Part shown: in pieces, positions 47,312-59,712 of the stretch
How the letters are laid out: each line of letters starts with the position of its first letter
How positions within the stretch are numbered: the stretch's first letter is position 1
The notes under the pieces: model-generated
Told to the model about the DNA's origin: nothing
Database searches by the model: none
What the model saw: the letters and a program-made list of their open reading frames with translations, nothing else
Translations under genes and position numbers: made by a program
Assembly (NCBI GenBank): GCA_025677825.1
Contig: JAIXMO010000018.1
Location: forward strand, 124,001-188,000
Length of the DNA: 64,000 bases
From: Helicostylum pulchrum
Lineage: Eukaryota > Mucoromycota > Mucoromycetes > Mucorales > Mucoraceae
Direction: 5' to 3'

Positions 47312-48144
47312 ACGTCATTTATTGTTAGTCGCTCTTTTAATGCACGAAAAGATATTCATTTTAGCAGAAGGAACTAGTACTGTAGATCATACTACGATTT
47401 ATTAAATAAATAGATACCCTTTACTTTCTTTTTTAGTGTTAAGTTTGGCACAGACCCTATTAAAGGAATACTTGATCAATATCTTAAAATAAAAAGCGTC
47501 AAGAAGTGGCACTTTATTTTTTTGCCTTTTTGTTTTTACCTTTGACGCTATTAGAGTTAGTAACGCGCGTCATGGATCGAGAATATTCCAACAAGTGGTT
47601 AATGCGAATATCTATTTTTTTCGACAGGAACAGCCTGTTTTGATCAAACCCAAAATGCTGTCATTTCGGGGTAATCCCCTTTTTTTTTACCAACTTTTTT
47701 CAAAATAAACCCGATCAAAAAGCCAACTATAGTATCTGTTTTAAACCTCAATTATATTAGTTGTAATGTACCAAAATCTATTATTGTGTATCTCTTCTCC
47801 TTGTTGCGACATAAAACGCTTCGGCTATTTCTTTGGGATACGTAAAAAGAAGAGAGAATTTAGAATGAGCTTACGTGTACGAAACTGATTTCATATACAT
47901 ATACACCTCATAGTACATGCATACATTTACATATAAAGGCAAAACAAGGTTATTAAAAAAATATATAACTTTTATTTTTATATTTTTATTTTCATGTGTA
48001 TATATAAAAAAGAGAGCAAAAAAAAAAAAGTAGATCTAATATAGCACAATTCTTGATAAGAATGAATGGGGGGTGGGAGGTTGTGTGGGGAGAGTGTTTT
48101 TGGTGGCGAATGCAATAATAAAAAGGAAGGAAGAAAAAAGTAAT
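47312..48144. other. intergenic
   Basis: No gene supported. Contains a G-rich patch (48067-48094, GGGGGGTGGGAGG type) in the 3' flank of NOP2. Confidence 0.5.
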
Positions 48145-50172
48145 TTACTTCTTGAGACCCTTTCTCTTTTTCTGTATAATCTTGGTTTCTATTATTATTA
48201 AAAAAAAGGGAGTTAATATATAATGATTAAAACTAGTGGAAATATAAATATTACCTTCGATATATTTAGCATCCTCTTCGTCATTGAAAGTAAGTTCATC
48301 CTTTGCGGCCTTCTTTGGCTTCTCTTCGTCATCAGCATATACTCTCTTATCTGTATCAACATCGTCCTTTTGAACAGTAAATTTGTTATCCATCTTCTTG
48401 AACTTGGCAACGTAGAAACCATCCATGTTATGAACATGAGGATAGAAACGACGGGTTAATTTAAGAGTAGGGTGGAAGTTCTTTCCACGGTATGAAACAA
48501 AACCTTCACGACCGAAATCAAGTGTAGTAGGTACTAACTTGACATTAGGACGCTTTAATAAAGCATAGTTGACAACTGCTTCATTTTCTTCAACAGTGAC
48601 TGAACAAGTAGAATAGACAATATAACCACCAGTCTTTGACTTGGCATCAACGGAATCAATAGCTGCTAAAATAAGTTGCTTTTGGAGGAAAGGAATATCA
48701 ATGAAATCCTTTTCGGTCTTGTTGAGCTTGACACTGGGATCCTTGGAAATAACACCTGTACCTGAACAAGGTGCATCGAGTAAGACACGATCGAAACCAC
48801 CAATGACCTTGGGGAACTCACGACCATCATAATTACAAACAACTGCGTTCTTAACACCCATACGATGAATATTGGCAATCAAAGACTTTAAACGATCCTT
48901 GGTAGCATCATTAGCAAATACCATACCGGTATTCTTTTGTAATGCAGCAATATAAGTAGTCTTACCACCGGGAGCAGAAGCCATATCAAGAATACGCTCG
49001 TTAGGTTGAGGGGCTAAAGCCATAACGGGCAAGAAAGAAGAAGCGGCTTGAAGCATATAATGACCAGCAAGATATTCGGGGGTGGCACCAATAGGGACGG
49101 AAGAATCAAATACTTGAAGACCGACCTTACTCCACTTACCGATAGGTTCAAGGTTGACACCACGGTTAATCAAAGCTTGAGCTAAATCACGACGACGGGT
49201 CTTTAAGGTGTTGGTACGGATAGTAACAGGACGAGGAACTTCATTTGCTTCAAAGAATTCAATAGCTTCGGAAACAGTGAATAAGTTGAAAAGCTTTTCG
49301 GCCAAGAAGTGAGAGTAACCGTAGTAACTAGCAATATCCTTAACTAAACGATCAACATAATCTTGACGATCCTTGGAAGGATCACGAAGCTTTCTGAAAT
49401 CATTGAGAACATGAACAATGTCCTTGAGACGTTGACTGACAGCAGTAACATCAGCAACTAATTCTTCATCGGTGCCTTCAGGAAGAATGAAACGTTCATC
49501 TTGTTCAAGTACTTCAGCTTGGTTGGCTTGTTCAGCCATTTCAGCTTCTGCTGCAGCGGCTTCACGAGCAGCACGAGCTTCAATTTTACGAGATTTACGT
49601 TCGTCAAGAGCTTGACCCTATTTGAATTGAATTAGCATTCTATTTTGAAAACTTTTTTCTTCGCGAAAAAAAAAAAAAAAAAAAAAATTTACCTCAACAT
49701 GTTCATCATCGTCTTCCTCACTTTCAGAATCTTCTTGTTCACTTTCTTCTTGATCTACCTCCATTTCTTGTTCAGAATCAGAACCAAGGAAATCATCTTG
49801 AGCCTTAGGGAACACGCCTTGTTCTTCAGTTGCGGCTTCCTCTTCGTCGTCGTTGTCCTCAACTTCGTCGTTAGAGTCAGCATAATCACTCATATCAAAC
49901 TCATCGTTCAATTCATCACTGTTCTCATCGTCAGTAGCAACTTCAAGGTTATCCCAAAGATCGCCAGCCTCTCCATCAGTAGCTTGAGTAGTCTTTGCCT
50001 TCTTACTGCTCTTTTTAGGAGTCTCCTCAGCTAATTGACGCTTGTTATTTCTTTCCTCAGCAGCGGCTTTAGTCTTGTTTAATCTAGCCTTGGCTCTCTT
50101 GGAGAGTCCCTCGAATACAGGCTTTTCAATAGGCTCGGGAGCCCTTTGCTTGTTCTTTGCTTTATGTCCCAT
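48145..50172 (-). CDS. NOP2: Nop2, 25S rRNA m5C methyltransferase
   Basis: Three exons (49693-50172, 48255-49617, 48145-48188) give 628 aa. The first 160 residues are basic then strongly acidic, as in nucleolar Nop2. The RsmB-type core has [14 protein letters not shown], motif [12 protein letters not shown], motif [10 protein letters not shown] (Cys 444) and motif [13 protein letters not shown] (Cys 498), the two catalytic Cys of this class. A Lys-rich tail (KKRKGLKK) ends the protein. Nop2 places m5C at one position of 25S rRNA and is needed for 60S assembly. It lies next to LAS1, another 60S biogenesis gene transcribed in the same direction, with 378 bp between. Confidence 0.96.
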
Positions 50173-50550
50173 TTGTTAGATAGTTCAATAATATTAAAAA
50201 AGGTTCTCTTTTTTTTTTTTTTTTCTTTCTCTATGCCAGTAAAATTGAAAAAGTGGGAATTCAAAGTAGTCACGTAAATCGAGTCACACGCACATTTCGA
50301 GATAATCGTGGCTTATAAAGTTTTGACAGGTCGCATAAAATTAGTTTAGAAAAAAAAAAATAATCGTGTAATTCACCTTCTTTGAAAGAGAAGGAGGTTA
50401 CTGAAATATATACTTTCTTTTTTTTAATAAAAAAAAAAATGAAAGGGTTTCCCTCCCTTAACAATATAAACCCGGTTACTGACAATAATTTAAAAGTAAA
50501 GAAAAAGACGAGGTACAATTAAAAATGTGTTTTTTATTTTATTCCATAGT
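50173..50550. other. intergenic between LAS1 3' end and NOP2 promoter
   Basis: AT-rich; T16 at 50209-50224. No gene; open frames are homopolymer-driven. Confidence 0.55.
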
Positions 50551-52234
50551 CTACAATAAAGACATATCAAGACAAGGTACCTTTCCATTGGGCAAAGTAC
50601 CGATAGGACAAGGTTTCCAGTTCTCGAATGGTTGCCAAGAGGCATCTTTATCTGAATCTATATCCATCATATCTGGCTTACTTCTTCCTTGCTTTTTCAC
50701 CTTGGTTTGATTGGATTTGATATTTACAAGTTGAGTTTCCAATTCATTTAATTCTTGATCCAATTCTTCGGCTTGGATTTGGGGAATATCCGATTTCTTA
50801 TTGTTGATAGATTTCATAATCATTTGATCAATGTATCGTGTAAAGGGTTTAATAGATTTACCAAGTTCTCCGTCTACATTGGCAATAGCTTGAAGAACAA
50901 ATCGAGTACTAGTTATATTAATGTTAGTATACATTGTGTGTGACCTGTAAAAACATTATTTATCTATCGAAACTTTACTAGTAGTTGGGGTTTCGGAGGC
51001 TTCCTTCTAATATATCATCTATGCTAATATGACTTAATGTACGGTTGTGAGGTTTAGTATTAAACTCTTGAACGAAATGCCTTAACCAACAAGCTATAAT
51101 AATAATAAAATTTAGTTTGAATTGTTTAAAGCATAACATTGATATATTACTTACTTAAAGTTAACAAGTAACTTGGTGCTTTTGTAGGATCTTCTATTTC
51201 TTGAGCGGAGAATGCGGCATATGGATTCAATAGATTTTCATTGATAACAAAGTCTGTATATCATGCAATTAGTATATATACATTTATATATCTTTAATCC
51301 CCAATCCATACCGTAATTTGTATTCAATTTTTCAATCATGGCAGAAACCAACATATTTCCAAAAGTAGGGAACCCAACATCTAAACCTTGAATTAAAGGA
51401 GTCCAAAGTTCAATCAAACCCTTTGAAATTACCATTTCTTCAGCAGAAGCGCGCTTCTTTTTACCAGTAGGTACTAATCCACCGACATCCAATAACAAGG
51501 GAATAATATCGGATTGAATAACATCTTCATCAATAATTTCAATCAAAGCTTGAATACAAGCAACATAAGGATTAGGATCGTTTTGACTACCTGAATACTT
51601 TTCCTTGATAAAAGTCTTTCTGCATTCCTTATACTGGTTCAACTTGATTTTAATTTCTGGATTCTGGTTCGATAAGCTCTTTTGATCTGGGTTCTTTAAA
51701 TTGTGGATCCAATAATTATCGTGAAGCCAGCCTACTGCTTGGAGTGCACCTGCTCGTAATACTGTTAAACTAGGCAAACGCTCATGGGTACTGGCATGAC
51801 GAAGATCAACAAACCAAGAGGGTAAACCCATACTTCTGGCAAGCGCATTAATCGACTTTGCAAACTTTCCTTTTTGTTCACGATCGACTAATCCGTTAAC
51901 AAAGCGAATAATAGCCATGCCGTACATTAATCGCTTTTCTTTATGTGACATGGTGGTGTTTCGTTCATCGCAAATGATAATTTCAATAAAGGCTGCTGTC
52001 ATTTCAACAGAAGAAGGAATTTCGCCTCGGTTAATCCATGTTTGAACCTATAATATAATTATGTTTTAACAAAAAACGATCCCCCTTTTTTTATACATGT
52101 TTATGCTTTCTATTTACTCTTTCAATACCACGTTGAACGGTTTCTACTTGTGTTTTTCTATCGGCAAAAAGCCAACCGTAAACTGTCTCGAACTCTTCAT
52201 AGCCAACCCAAGGAACAATACGAGTTTGTAACAT
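50551..52234 (-). CDS. LAS1: Las1, HEPN endoribonuclease for ITS2
   Basis: Five exons (52118-52234, 51312-52047, 51155-51253, 50979-51093, 50551-50908) give 474 aa. The start TRIVPWVGYEEFETVYGWLF is typical of Las1. The HEPN nuclease motif RHASTH lies at residues 122-127 (R122, H123, H127). Las1 cuts the C2 site of ITS2 in pre-60S rRNA together with the kinase Grc3. The tail has PFENWKPCPIGTLP, like the conserved C-terminal peptide that contacts the partner. The last intron was placed with acceptor AACTAG at 50909-50910 because the nearer CAG would create a stop. Shares a 173-bp promoter with the Ett1-like gene. Confidence 0.92.
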
Positions 52235-52407
52235 GATAGTATCTTGTGTTTTATTAAAAAGAGAGAAAGAAAAAAAATGCATACTTGTCAAATTGTAAAT
52301 TTTGTCCACTAAGCCACATGAAACAAAGTCTTCTTTTTTTTAAGGCCTATATTTATGCGTTTTTCTTTTTTTTTTTTTTCTCTTTATTCAAATCATACCA
52401 ACTAATA
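52235..52407. promoter_or_regulatory. bidirectional promoter, LAS1 and Ett1-like gene
   Basis: The two start codons are 173 bp apart. No clear TATA box; T-rich tract precedes the plus-strand start. Confidence 0.5.
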
Positions 52408-53707
52408 ATGTCTAAACGTGCTAACCAAGATCCTATTACTCCCGAAAACAAGCGTACTCGTTCTGAAGCTCATGCTGCTGATTGTACTGATAAGACCTGT
52501 CAAGGTTGCGATGTAGGAGAAGTCGAGTTCTCTTTTGTCCGTAAGGACGCTCAAGGACAACCTATTGATACCGAGCCTAACGCCCAAGAGCTTTTAGCTA
52601 TGGCTATTGAAGAAGCCAGTAGCGATAACAACAACGATAACGATGATGAAAACAACGGTATTGCGCGTCGTTTATTTGATATGGCTATTGCCAAATTCCA
52701 AAAGGACGAACCCGAAAACCGTATGGGCTATGCTACGTGTTTAGTCGAATTGGGTAAAGCTATTTCGGTACAAGAAAGTATCAGTGAAGGGCTTGAAATT
52801 TTGCGTGGTGAATTAAAAAAGAACAACACAGAACAAGTTGCACTTAAATTAGCAGGAGCAGCCATCTCTCTTGCCACCTCTATCCGTAAAGAACAAGACG
52901 CTTATTTTGAAAAGCAACAACAGGAAATTGATGAAGATGATGAGGTTGCTTTAGGAGAACTTTTAGAGAAGCAAGAAGTCACCAAGCAAGAAATTAAGCT
53001 TTATAAGGAAGCTTTAGAACATACCCGTGATGCTTTCAGTCGTTTGGGTAACGATGAAGCTCTTTTGAAAGAAGCTCAAAGTGTTTTGTTTGAATTGAGA
53101 TCGTACGGTCTCTTATTGGTCCAACCCTTCCACAAGGATCATGCTAATACTGTGCTCGATACTGTGCTTGAATTAGTTCAAAAGTTACCTGAATATGAAA
53201 ACAATGATGAATTATTATTATTATGGGCCGCTTGTCTTTTACATCAAGAGAAATTCGTGGATGACGAAAAGAAGAAACTTGCCATGTATAGTAAAATCGA
53301 TGAACTATTAGCTAAATCCAATGCTTTATACTTGATCAAGAATGATAAGGAAAATCACTATGTTTGGGAAATGGTAATTTTTTTTTAAAAAAAATAAGAG
53401 CCCTTTTTTATTTTTACTAATTAGTTTATTAGTATGCTATGCTTCGTATTAACCAATCCAACTCTGCTGAGGATGAGGATGATGCTTTAGAATTATATGA
53501 TGAGGCTATTGAAGCTTTCAAGAAGGCTCACGCTTTAGATCCAGGTACATTTTTATTTTTCTGTGTATACAAACAAAAAAGTACTTATATCATGTATTAG
53601 ATAACGAGAAGCTCGCTGGTATGGTTGCCATGTTCAGTGCTCTTCAAGATCAAGAAAACGAAGAAGATGATGATGAGGAGGAAGAAGAGGAGGAGGATGA
53701 AGAGTAA
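52408..53707 (+). CDS. TPR-like acidic protein, probably Ett1/Nro1 family
   Basis: Three exons (52408-53373, 53433-53544, 53601-53707) give 394 aa. The N-terminus has a basic start (MSKRANQDPITPENKRTR) and a Cys pair cluster (CTDKTCQGCDVG). The rest is helical repeats (ARRLFDMAIAKFQKDEPENR, LYDEAIEAFKKAHALDP), and the end is poly-Glu/Asp. This layout fits the Ett1/Nro1 family, TPR-like proteins that in yeast affect translation termination and in fission yeast inhibit the prolyl hydroxylase Ofd1. The family call is by overall pattern, without a unique motif, so another TPR protein is possible. Intron 1 contains T9A8. Confidence 0.6.
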
Positions 53708-54793
53708 AAAAACATGCTTAGAGAATAATAGAAATTACTGAATTTCCCAACCTCATTTTCCGCAATATATAGATCTTTATGTGTAAATAAATAAGTCTTG
53801 ATCTCTACTTTTTTTTTTTTTTTTTTTTTTTTTTTGCCTATTTCTACAAACGTCTTTGAGCTTAAAGACCTATTAAATACCTAACTTCTTCGAACCTTTA
53901 CTTTTTATCTTTATCTAATGAAAATAGACCATTACTATTGGTACTTACGAGATCGTCACTGTAAAAAGGACTTATTTTAGTTCAGCGTCCTTTTTTTTTT
54001 TTCTTTATTTTTCTTACAAACTTCGTTGCGAACATATACAGGATAACCTATAAAAAACTGTTGGGAAAATAAATTACGACTTTTTTTATTTATGCTAAAT
54101 ATCATCAACTTTTGTGTATTTAAACTCCATTCAGGCGGAAATAATTTTCGGAATCTGGGTTCCTCACTTTTTTGATTTTTTGCTCGATCCAATCCAGACG
54201 CACCGCCCCCTATTTGTTTTTAAATTAGAAACCACCATTGATATTCCCGTGGAGCCTGTCCTTTTTTCCTCGAGCATGCCTCGAGCATGCCAAAATTTAT
54301 ATCAAAGTTGTGAAAAAATTGACAAAAATTCAAAAAATTTTAGCTGGTACGGATTATGATGACGATTCTGATTCTTCCGCAAGTAACTTGTCAACCCGTT
54401 CTGAACTAAAGGTCTCTCCTAAAAAGAGAAAGTCCATGGCCAGTGTAAGAACCCGCTCTCTCGATGATTTAACCGTTTTCTACCATCCGTTTCTTTTTTC
54501 CTTTGTTTAGTATTCTTATTTCCTTTTCTTCAACCTTTTTCTTGTCACTTTTTTTACTTTTTTTAATATTATTGTCAATAGCTTAGTAATATTCTTAATA
54601 AAAAATACCAAGTTTAAAGAGGATTGAATCATCCAACAACTTTTAAAAAAAAAGTCAAGCAGATGATGGCAAAAATGTCACTGCGTTTGAACTTCATTTG
54701 GATGTACAATTTTCCAAAAGCAGTTTTCGTCAGTAGCGCATCAATGCTGTATGCCGTGCCTTAGTGAGACTCGACATGCGAGGTCTCTTCCTC
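53708..54793. other. intergenic, possible gene debris
   Basis: T26 near 53810-53835. At 54298-54510 a plus-strand frame encodes VVKKLTKIQKILAGTDYDDD and a Ser/Lys part (VSPKKRKSMASVRTRSL); it may be an exon or relic but has no clear start. An 11-bp unit (CTCGAGCATGC) is duplicated in tandem at about 54270-54292. Confidence 0.35.
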
Positions 54794-54976
54794 TTACGGG
54801 AGCTGCAAGGTTACTTGGAGCGGCGTGCCTTCGTTTTGCTTCGTAGCAAATGAAATACCTGCCGCGTTTATATCATTTATGAAAGATTGGATGACCGTGG
54901 TAAATGAATCGATAACAGAACTTGATACCGACTTGTCTCTTTGGAGGTGCATTATCATGGATATGTAGTCCATCAA
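54794..54976 (-). other. relic ORF, possibly transposon-derived
   Basis: An open frame of 60 codons from ATG 54976 (MMDYISMIMHLQRDK, then VIDSFTTVIQSFINDINAAG) can be extended upstream about 26 codons without ATG before stops. Base composition is more GC-rich than its surroundings. Not recognised; lies in the relic zone with the LINE fragment. Confidence 0.25.
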
Positions 54977-55306
54977 AATTACACCGTTAATTGCTTTACC
55001 TGGTAAGAACGCTGATGTTTGTACAATAAGGCGAATCAGTCAATCTCAACCATTAAAAATGAATCATGTTTTTACCTCGACCATCCACGGACGATGCGCT
55101 CCTGAAAGTGCGCCTGCACCCATCTGGAAGGTTTATATTTCCTGGTACGTAAAAAATGATTAGCTAAGACTTGTGTTTTGTGCAAAGGTCACCCTTATGG
55201 TTAGACCTAAGGATTGTTGAGTGCAATTGGAATAATGGTACCAATTTCCTGCATGCTTTGAATTTGGAAGGAAAACAAAAACAAAAAAATTTATATAAAA
55301 GTAATT

Positions 55307-55740
55307 TTAGAGGAACTCTTGGTACACGTTCTATTTACACCTTCAGAAAGAAAGTATGGCGTATTACTTTTTACGTACCTTTATAAAGTGCCAAAAAAAA
55401 AAAGGGTAACTATATATCTATACAGTATCACAGTTGGGTAGACCACATTTGAACGTTTGTAGCAAACGCTCTTTTGCATGGAGGTTGCTCTATGAAGAGC
55501 AGTATCATTTTGTACGAACATAAAAGAAAGAAAAGTGATTTATTTATTTTAAAAAATAAATAATCATTGGGTTGATAAATAGCGTGTCTATTTACTTATG
55601 CAATCTATTTAATCATTTTTATATAGGTACACGTCTACAAAATTGTTGTTACAACTTATTTAACAAACCAGAAATGACTCATGCGTCACATATTTTTTGC
55701 CTGAAGGTGTAAATAGAACGTGTACTAAGAATTCCCTTAG
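55307..55740. repeat. inverted repeat with 40-bp arms sharing a coding motif
   Basis: The arms are 55307-55346 (plus) and 55701-55740 (minus); about 35 of 40 bases match. Both arms, read outward-in, encode the same peptide pattern (E-F/L-LVHVLFTPS). A third copy is at 61003-61041. The 434-bp unit may be the remains of two head-to-head element copies or a MITE-like element. Confidence 0.6.
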
Positions 55741-55821
55741 TTTTGTTAAAAATAAAAGTTTTAGCCACACGTCAATGAGTGGTGGGACTGGAAAAAAACG
55801 GGAGGGAAAAATAAAATTAAA

Positions 55822-56313
55822 CTAATCAGCTGTGGAATGGAGTAATCGCTCGATACGAGTAATTATCCGTGAGGAGGAAGTTTGTATTTGTACAAGAGGA
55901 TAAGTTGATATATTATTATCGCCGTGTTGCCAGTAGAGAATGCAGAGCTGGTATAGGGTAGTTGATATGACTGAGAAGTAGTATTTAGCATCACGAACAT
56001 TTGGAGGAAGTTTCAGTTTGCGGATTGATTTGTATAACATATCAGAGGAAATACCGATGGAGGGAAAATAATGTTGCAGGACTAGTTTCCAGAGTGTCCA
56101 TTTTATATCACACTCGGCCAGGAAATGCCGTGTAGTATCAGTATGTACACCACAGGGTGTTTCTTTTGCCAAATAAATTGATATATGGAGGATCGAAGAC
56201 GCTGGAAGAATCGCTTGGTCAGTTGCAGGAGTCGTAAGGAATACCAGATTTTGGAGAGAATCAATTGTCAGAAGCAGAGAACGATTTGTGATTGGCTCTC
56301 TACTTTTATCCAT
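55822..56313 (-). pseudogene. LINE-like retrotransposon 3' fragment
   Basis: An open frame of 163 codons encodes the end of a non-LTR retrotransposon ORF2. ETPCGVHTDTTRHFLAECDI fits the zinc-binding tail seen after LINE reverse transcriptases (Cys, Thr-x2-HFL-x2-C), followed by WTLWKLVLQHYFPS and a helical part with LYQLCILYWQHG. No reverse transcriptase core is present upstream, so the copy is 5' truncated. The call rests on the pattern and on memory of Mucorales LINEs. Confidence 0.55.
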
Positions 56314-57825
56314 TTTGTCCCGAAAACGGCAAACAATTGCACACTTTGACCACCACGCTGATGGTCCTATGATGTACGTTTGAATGTTCGATTCAAAGGG
56401 ACAAGGAAATCAGCCATTCCATTTTTTTTTCTTTCATTGCCGTAAGATTGGAAAAATTGAAAATGAATCCAGGCTGACCGGCGTCGCAAACTGATCTCAC
56501 AGGAACTGCCAATTTATTTTCTGAAGACAGTGAAAATGGGTGGAAGAACCGTCACACTTGATCATCCATGTCTAGTAACGCACAAGTACAAAGATGGATG
56601 GTGCAGCAGCTACTTTATTGAAAACTCTACAACTTGACTAGTCAATACAAATTTGTATCGACCGTTGTTTTTCTTTACCACACTTAGACAGTCTTGGTTT
56701 CCTGGCTTTAAAAATTGGATTCGTGTCACCCAAAATCTTTATTTTCAAACGCAAAACTCTGTACAGGTATTTATAAAGTCACATGAAACTATAATTCATG
56801 ATGGATTATATTTATAGTGTTTTATCTTGAGAAACTTGTCTTGCAATAAAAACTTGATTATAATAATCTCTTAACAATTGAAAGTATTACACAAAGTATG
56901 CTAAGATAAGCTATGGTCGACGTTTTTTTTCTTCTTCTGAAACAGATGATTTGTTACATCACATTTTGTTAAACAATACTATCCTTAAGAAAGAAGAGAA
57001 AGGCTGAGATATGGTATCTTTTATAGTGTTATCGAAAATATTATAGGTATAAACATGTAGCACGGAATATATACTTGGAATAAGTATAATTATAGGTATA
57101 TAAATGACCATGGGGTACTTTTTACCCATAGGCTCAGGTACGCTTTTTGATAAAGAAACGACGTCTTTTTCTTTTTAAAAAAAATATAGCGGAACTTACT
57201 TAATCGGTGTAATAAACTGTTTTACATATGCAAGGTCCTATATTTTACTATTTGAATCACTCTTATCGTAGTTGATGCCTAATGCATCCGTATGCTCGAT
57301 TGTAAGACAATTACCTTGTTTGGTTCGTGGTGCACTAAATATCAATTTGAGCTTTTATATTAAATCCATAGATAATGGTACATTGATAATGGTTCTCTAG
57401 TTACACAATAAAATAAGATAATATATGATGTATTTCCACTTCAACCACTGGGAAAAAGTCACTTGGTATGTAGTAATTCGAGTTTAGATGAGTCGGGATG
57501 TGAGTTAATATGTGATGAAGTAAGTAAAAAAAAAGGGGGGGGGGGCGAGGAAGAAGAAGAAGAAAAAAAAAAGCCTAAAAAAAGAATGTAAAGTAGAAGG
57601 GTTTAAATTGACGATAGGTGTATTGCTTACAATATGACGAATTAACAGTCTTCCGCTTAGTTCGTTAAAGAGAAAGATAAAGAGTTTTTTTTTAAAGATA
57701 AAGATTTTTTTTTTCTTTCTGTATCACACACAAAAACCTTTCTTTTTGCGTGTGAGTTTTTTTTGTTGCTTTCCCTTTCTTTTTCTTTCCGAGAAAAGAG
57801 AGTTTAAACAGTATAATACTAATTC
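56314..57825. other. intergenic
   Basis: Left part may be more retrotransposon debris; the rest is AT-rich with short repeats (ATAGGTATA at 57045-57101) and an A8G11 tract at 57527-57545. No gene supported; the right end is the promoter and leader of the gene at 57826. Confidence 0.45.
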
Positions 57826-59542
57826 ATGAATCGGACCAATTCGATACCATGTTTATTACAAACAACAATCGACATGCAACACTTCCAGCCTCAAGCCGAA
57901 GATATTCTGACAGACGAAGACTTGCTTGAGTTATTTAGAATCATCAAACAAATCATTCGAAAAAAACCTGATGCCGAAAGAATCGCCAAACTCTTTTTTT
58001 GTATTGTATACGCTATGGGAGACTTATACCATTTCTATAAACCCATTCACAGTGATTGCGTTATTTTTAGAGATGAATCCAATACAACACTTGGACCTGT
58101 CACTGCCGACGTTAGACTACCAGGTTCAGTATCCTGCTGTCAAAGTAGTATATCTTCAGTTGCAACTCCACCTTCATCTTCTACTACCAGTTCCCCTGCT
58201 GTACCTACACTACCCGTACCTCAAAGATTATTATCTGTATCTTATTTAACACATCCTACGCCCGCTAGTCCGCAACCAAAGAGGCTAGATGAAGTAGTAA
58301 CAACTGATCAATTTTCGGTTAGACCTTATACTAACCTTCGACCTATTTATCCTTCACATGGAGCACCGTGGTCACCTCTAGATGAAAATCAATCAACTCG
58401 ATACCCACATTTAAATACACTAATGAATGGTACTGAAGTATTAATGGAACCAAAGCAACGTGGATTTTATTATCAAGATGGTAGAATCAATAGAGAACCT
58501 GCATTGCTGCAACGTTACGCTGAACAAGGTGTATTAACACAAGCTTCTTTAATGAGAAAAAGGAAATCGGACGACTGTCCTTATGAAATAACAACAAATT
58601 TACCCACACAAACTAAAAAGCCTAAAATACCACATCGCCATGGTGAATTTAAACAAAGACGTAAGTTTTTTTTTTGCTTTTTATTTTTATTAGTGTTTAC
58701 TAGTGTTTACTAATCAAACGACATACAAATATATAGGTGATGATATTATTAGCAGAATGAGAAGTATTATGATGGCGGATTTAGAACAAAAAGCACAAAG
58801 ATTACCGACACAGTTCACACTATCAATTGAAAAAGTAGAATTACCGAGTGATATCAATGTTGATAACCTAAGTTCTGAAGACGCAAGACAATTACTATCG
58901 CCAGCATTAAGAATTCTTACACTACATTCTAATATGAAGCCTCATTTAGATAATGGTATGAATCAAAATGGTATCTATTATAATAACGATTATTTTAGAT
59001 TATACCTGGCATTTGTACAATTTCAATATATATTTGCTTCACTATTTCCAAACGAAGTGATTAAAATAGCAGTAAACGAAGAAACAATGACTGAACGAGA
59101 TAAAGACCGAGAACGTAATGCAAATATGAAGGCTTATCGTGTTTGGATTGAACCTTACTTGGCTGAAACAAATTGGGCTGCTTTTAGAAGAAATATAATG
59201 GTGGGTGAAAGAATCATGCAGTTAACAAAAGTAGTAGGGCAAGGCGTTCTATTAATGACAAAGGAATTAAGTGGTTCCAAATTACACTTAACTTTCACTA
59301 ATAATGAATGGGATGAATTCATACAAGGCCTAAATCAAGGTACATGGGATGAAACAATCGATTGGAGTCATGAAGAAGATATTACAGAAGCAGAAGGTTG
59401 TTCTTTACTGGTGACTGAACTAAGACTCAAGTTTGCTACTCATTTCTGGTTTACAGAACTAGGTACGGTTGTGTCGTCTGCGGAAAGAAAAGCTGCTCGA
59501 GCTAAAGAGCGTTCAAAGTCTCATAATACCCCTAACACTTGA
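57826..59542 (+). CDS. 546-aa conserved-looking protein, function unknown
   Basis: Two exons (57826-58660, 58737-59542) give 546 aa with matching phase. The N-terminus has a helical domain (TDEDLLELFRIIKQIIRKKP, FCIVYAMGDLYHFYKPI), then a long Ser/Pro/Thr-rich linker, a basic cluster (RKRKSDDCP, KKPKIPHRHGEFKQR) and a large helical C-terminal domain (DDYFRLYLAF-like YYNNDYFRLYLAFVQFQYIF, AYRVWIEPYLAETNWAAFRR, LRLKFATHFWFTEL). The first domain and basic cluster suggest a nuclear protein. No family recognised. It lies 170 bp before TAF8 on the same strand. Confidence 0.85.
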
Positions 59543-59712
59543 AAAGATCTTTCTTATTAACTCACTCTCACTTTTTGCATACATTTATATATATTTTCTT
59601 TTTCTTTTTTTCGTGACTACTTACGCTTTTAAATCACATATATTTTTACCCTTTTCTTTCTTTCTTCTTTTTTTTTTTAAAAATCTTTTTTTTTGTACAG
59701 TAATAAAATATA

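Noticed and set aside
49645..50034. Plus-strand ORF rich in Leu/Phe opposite NOP2
   Set aside because: Antisense of the acidic Glu/Asp region of Nop2; hydrophobic content is only the complement of GAA/GAT codons.
54270..54292. Tandem CTCGAGCATGC units suggesting a cloning or vector scar
   Set aside because: No vector or linker sequence around it; a simple 11-bp duplication explains it.
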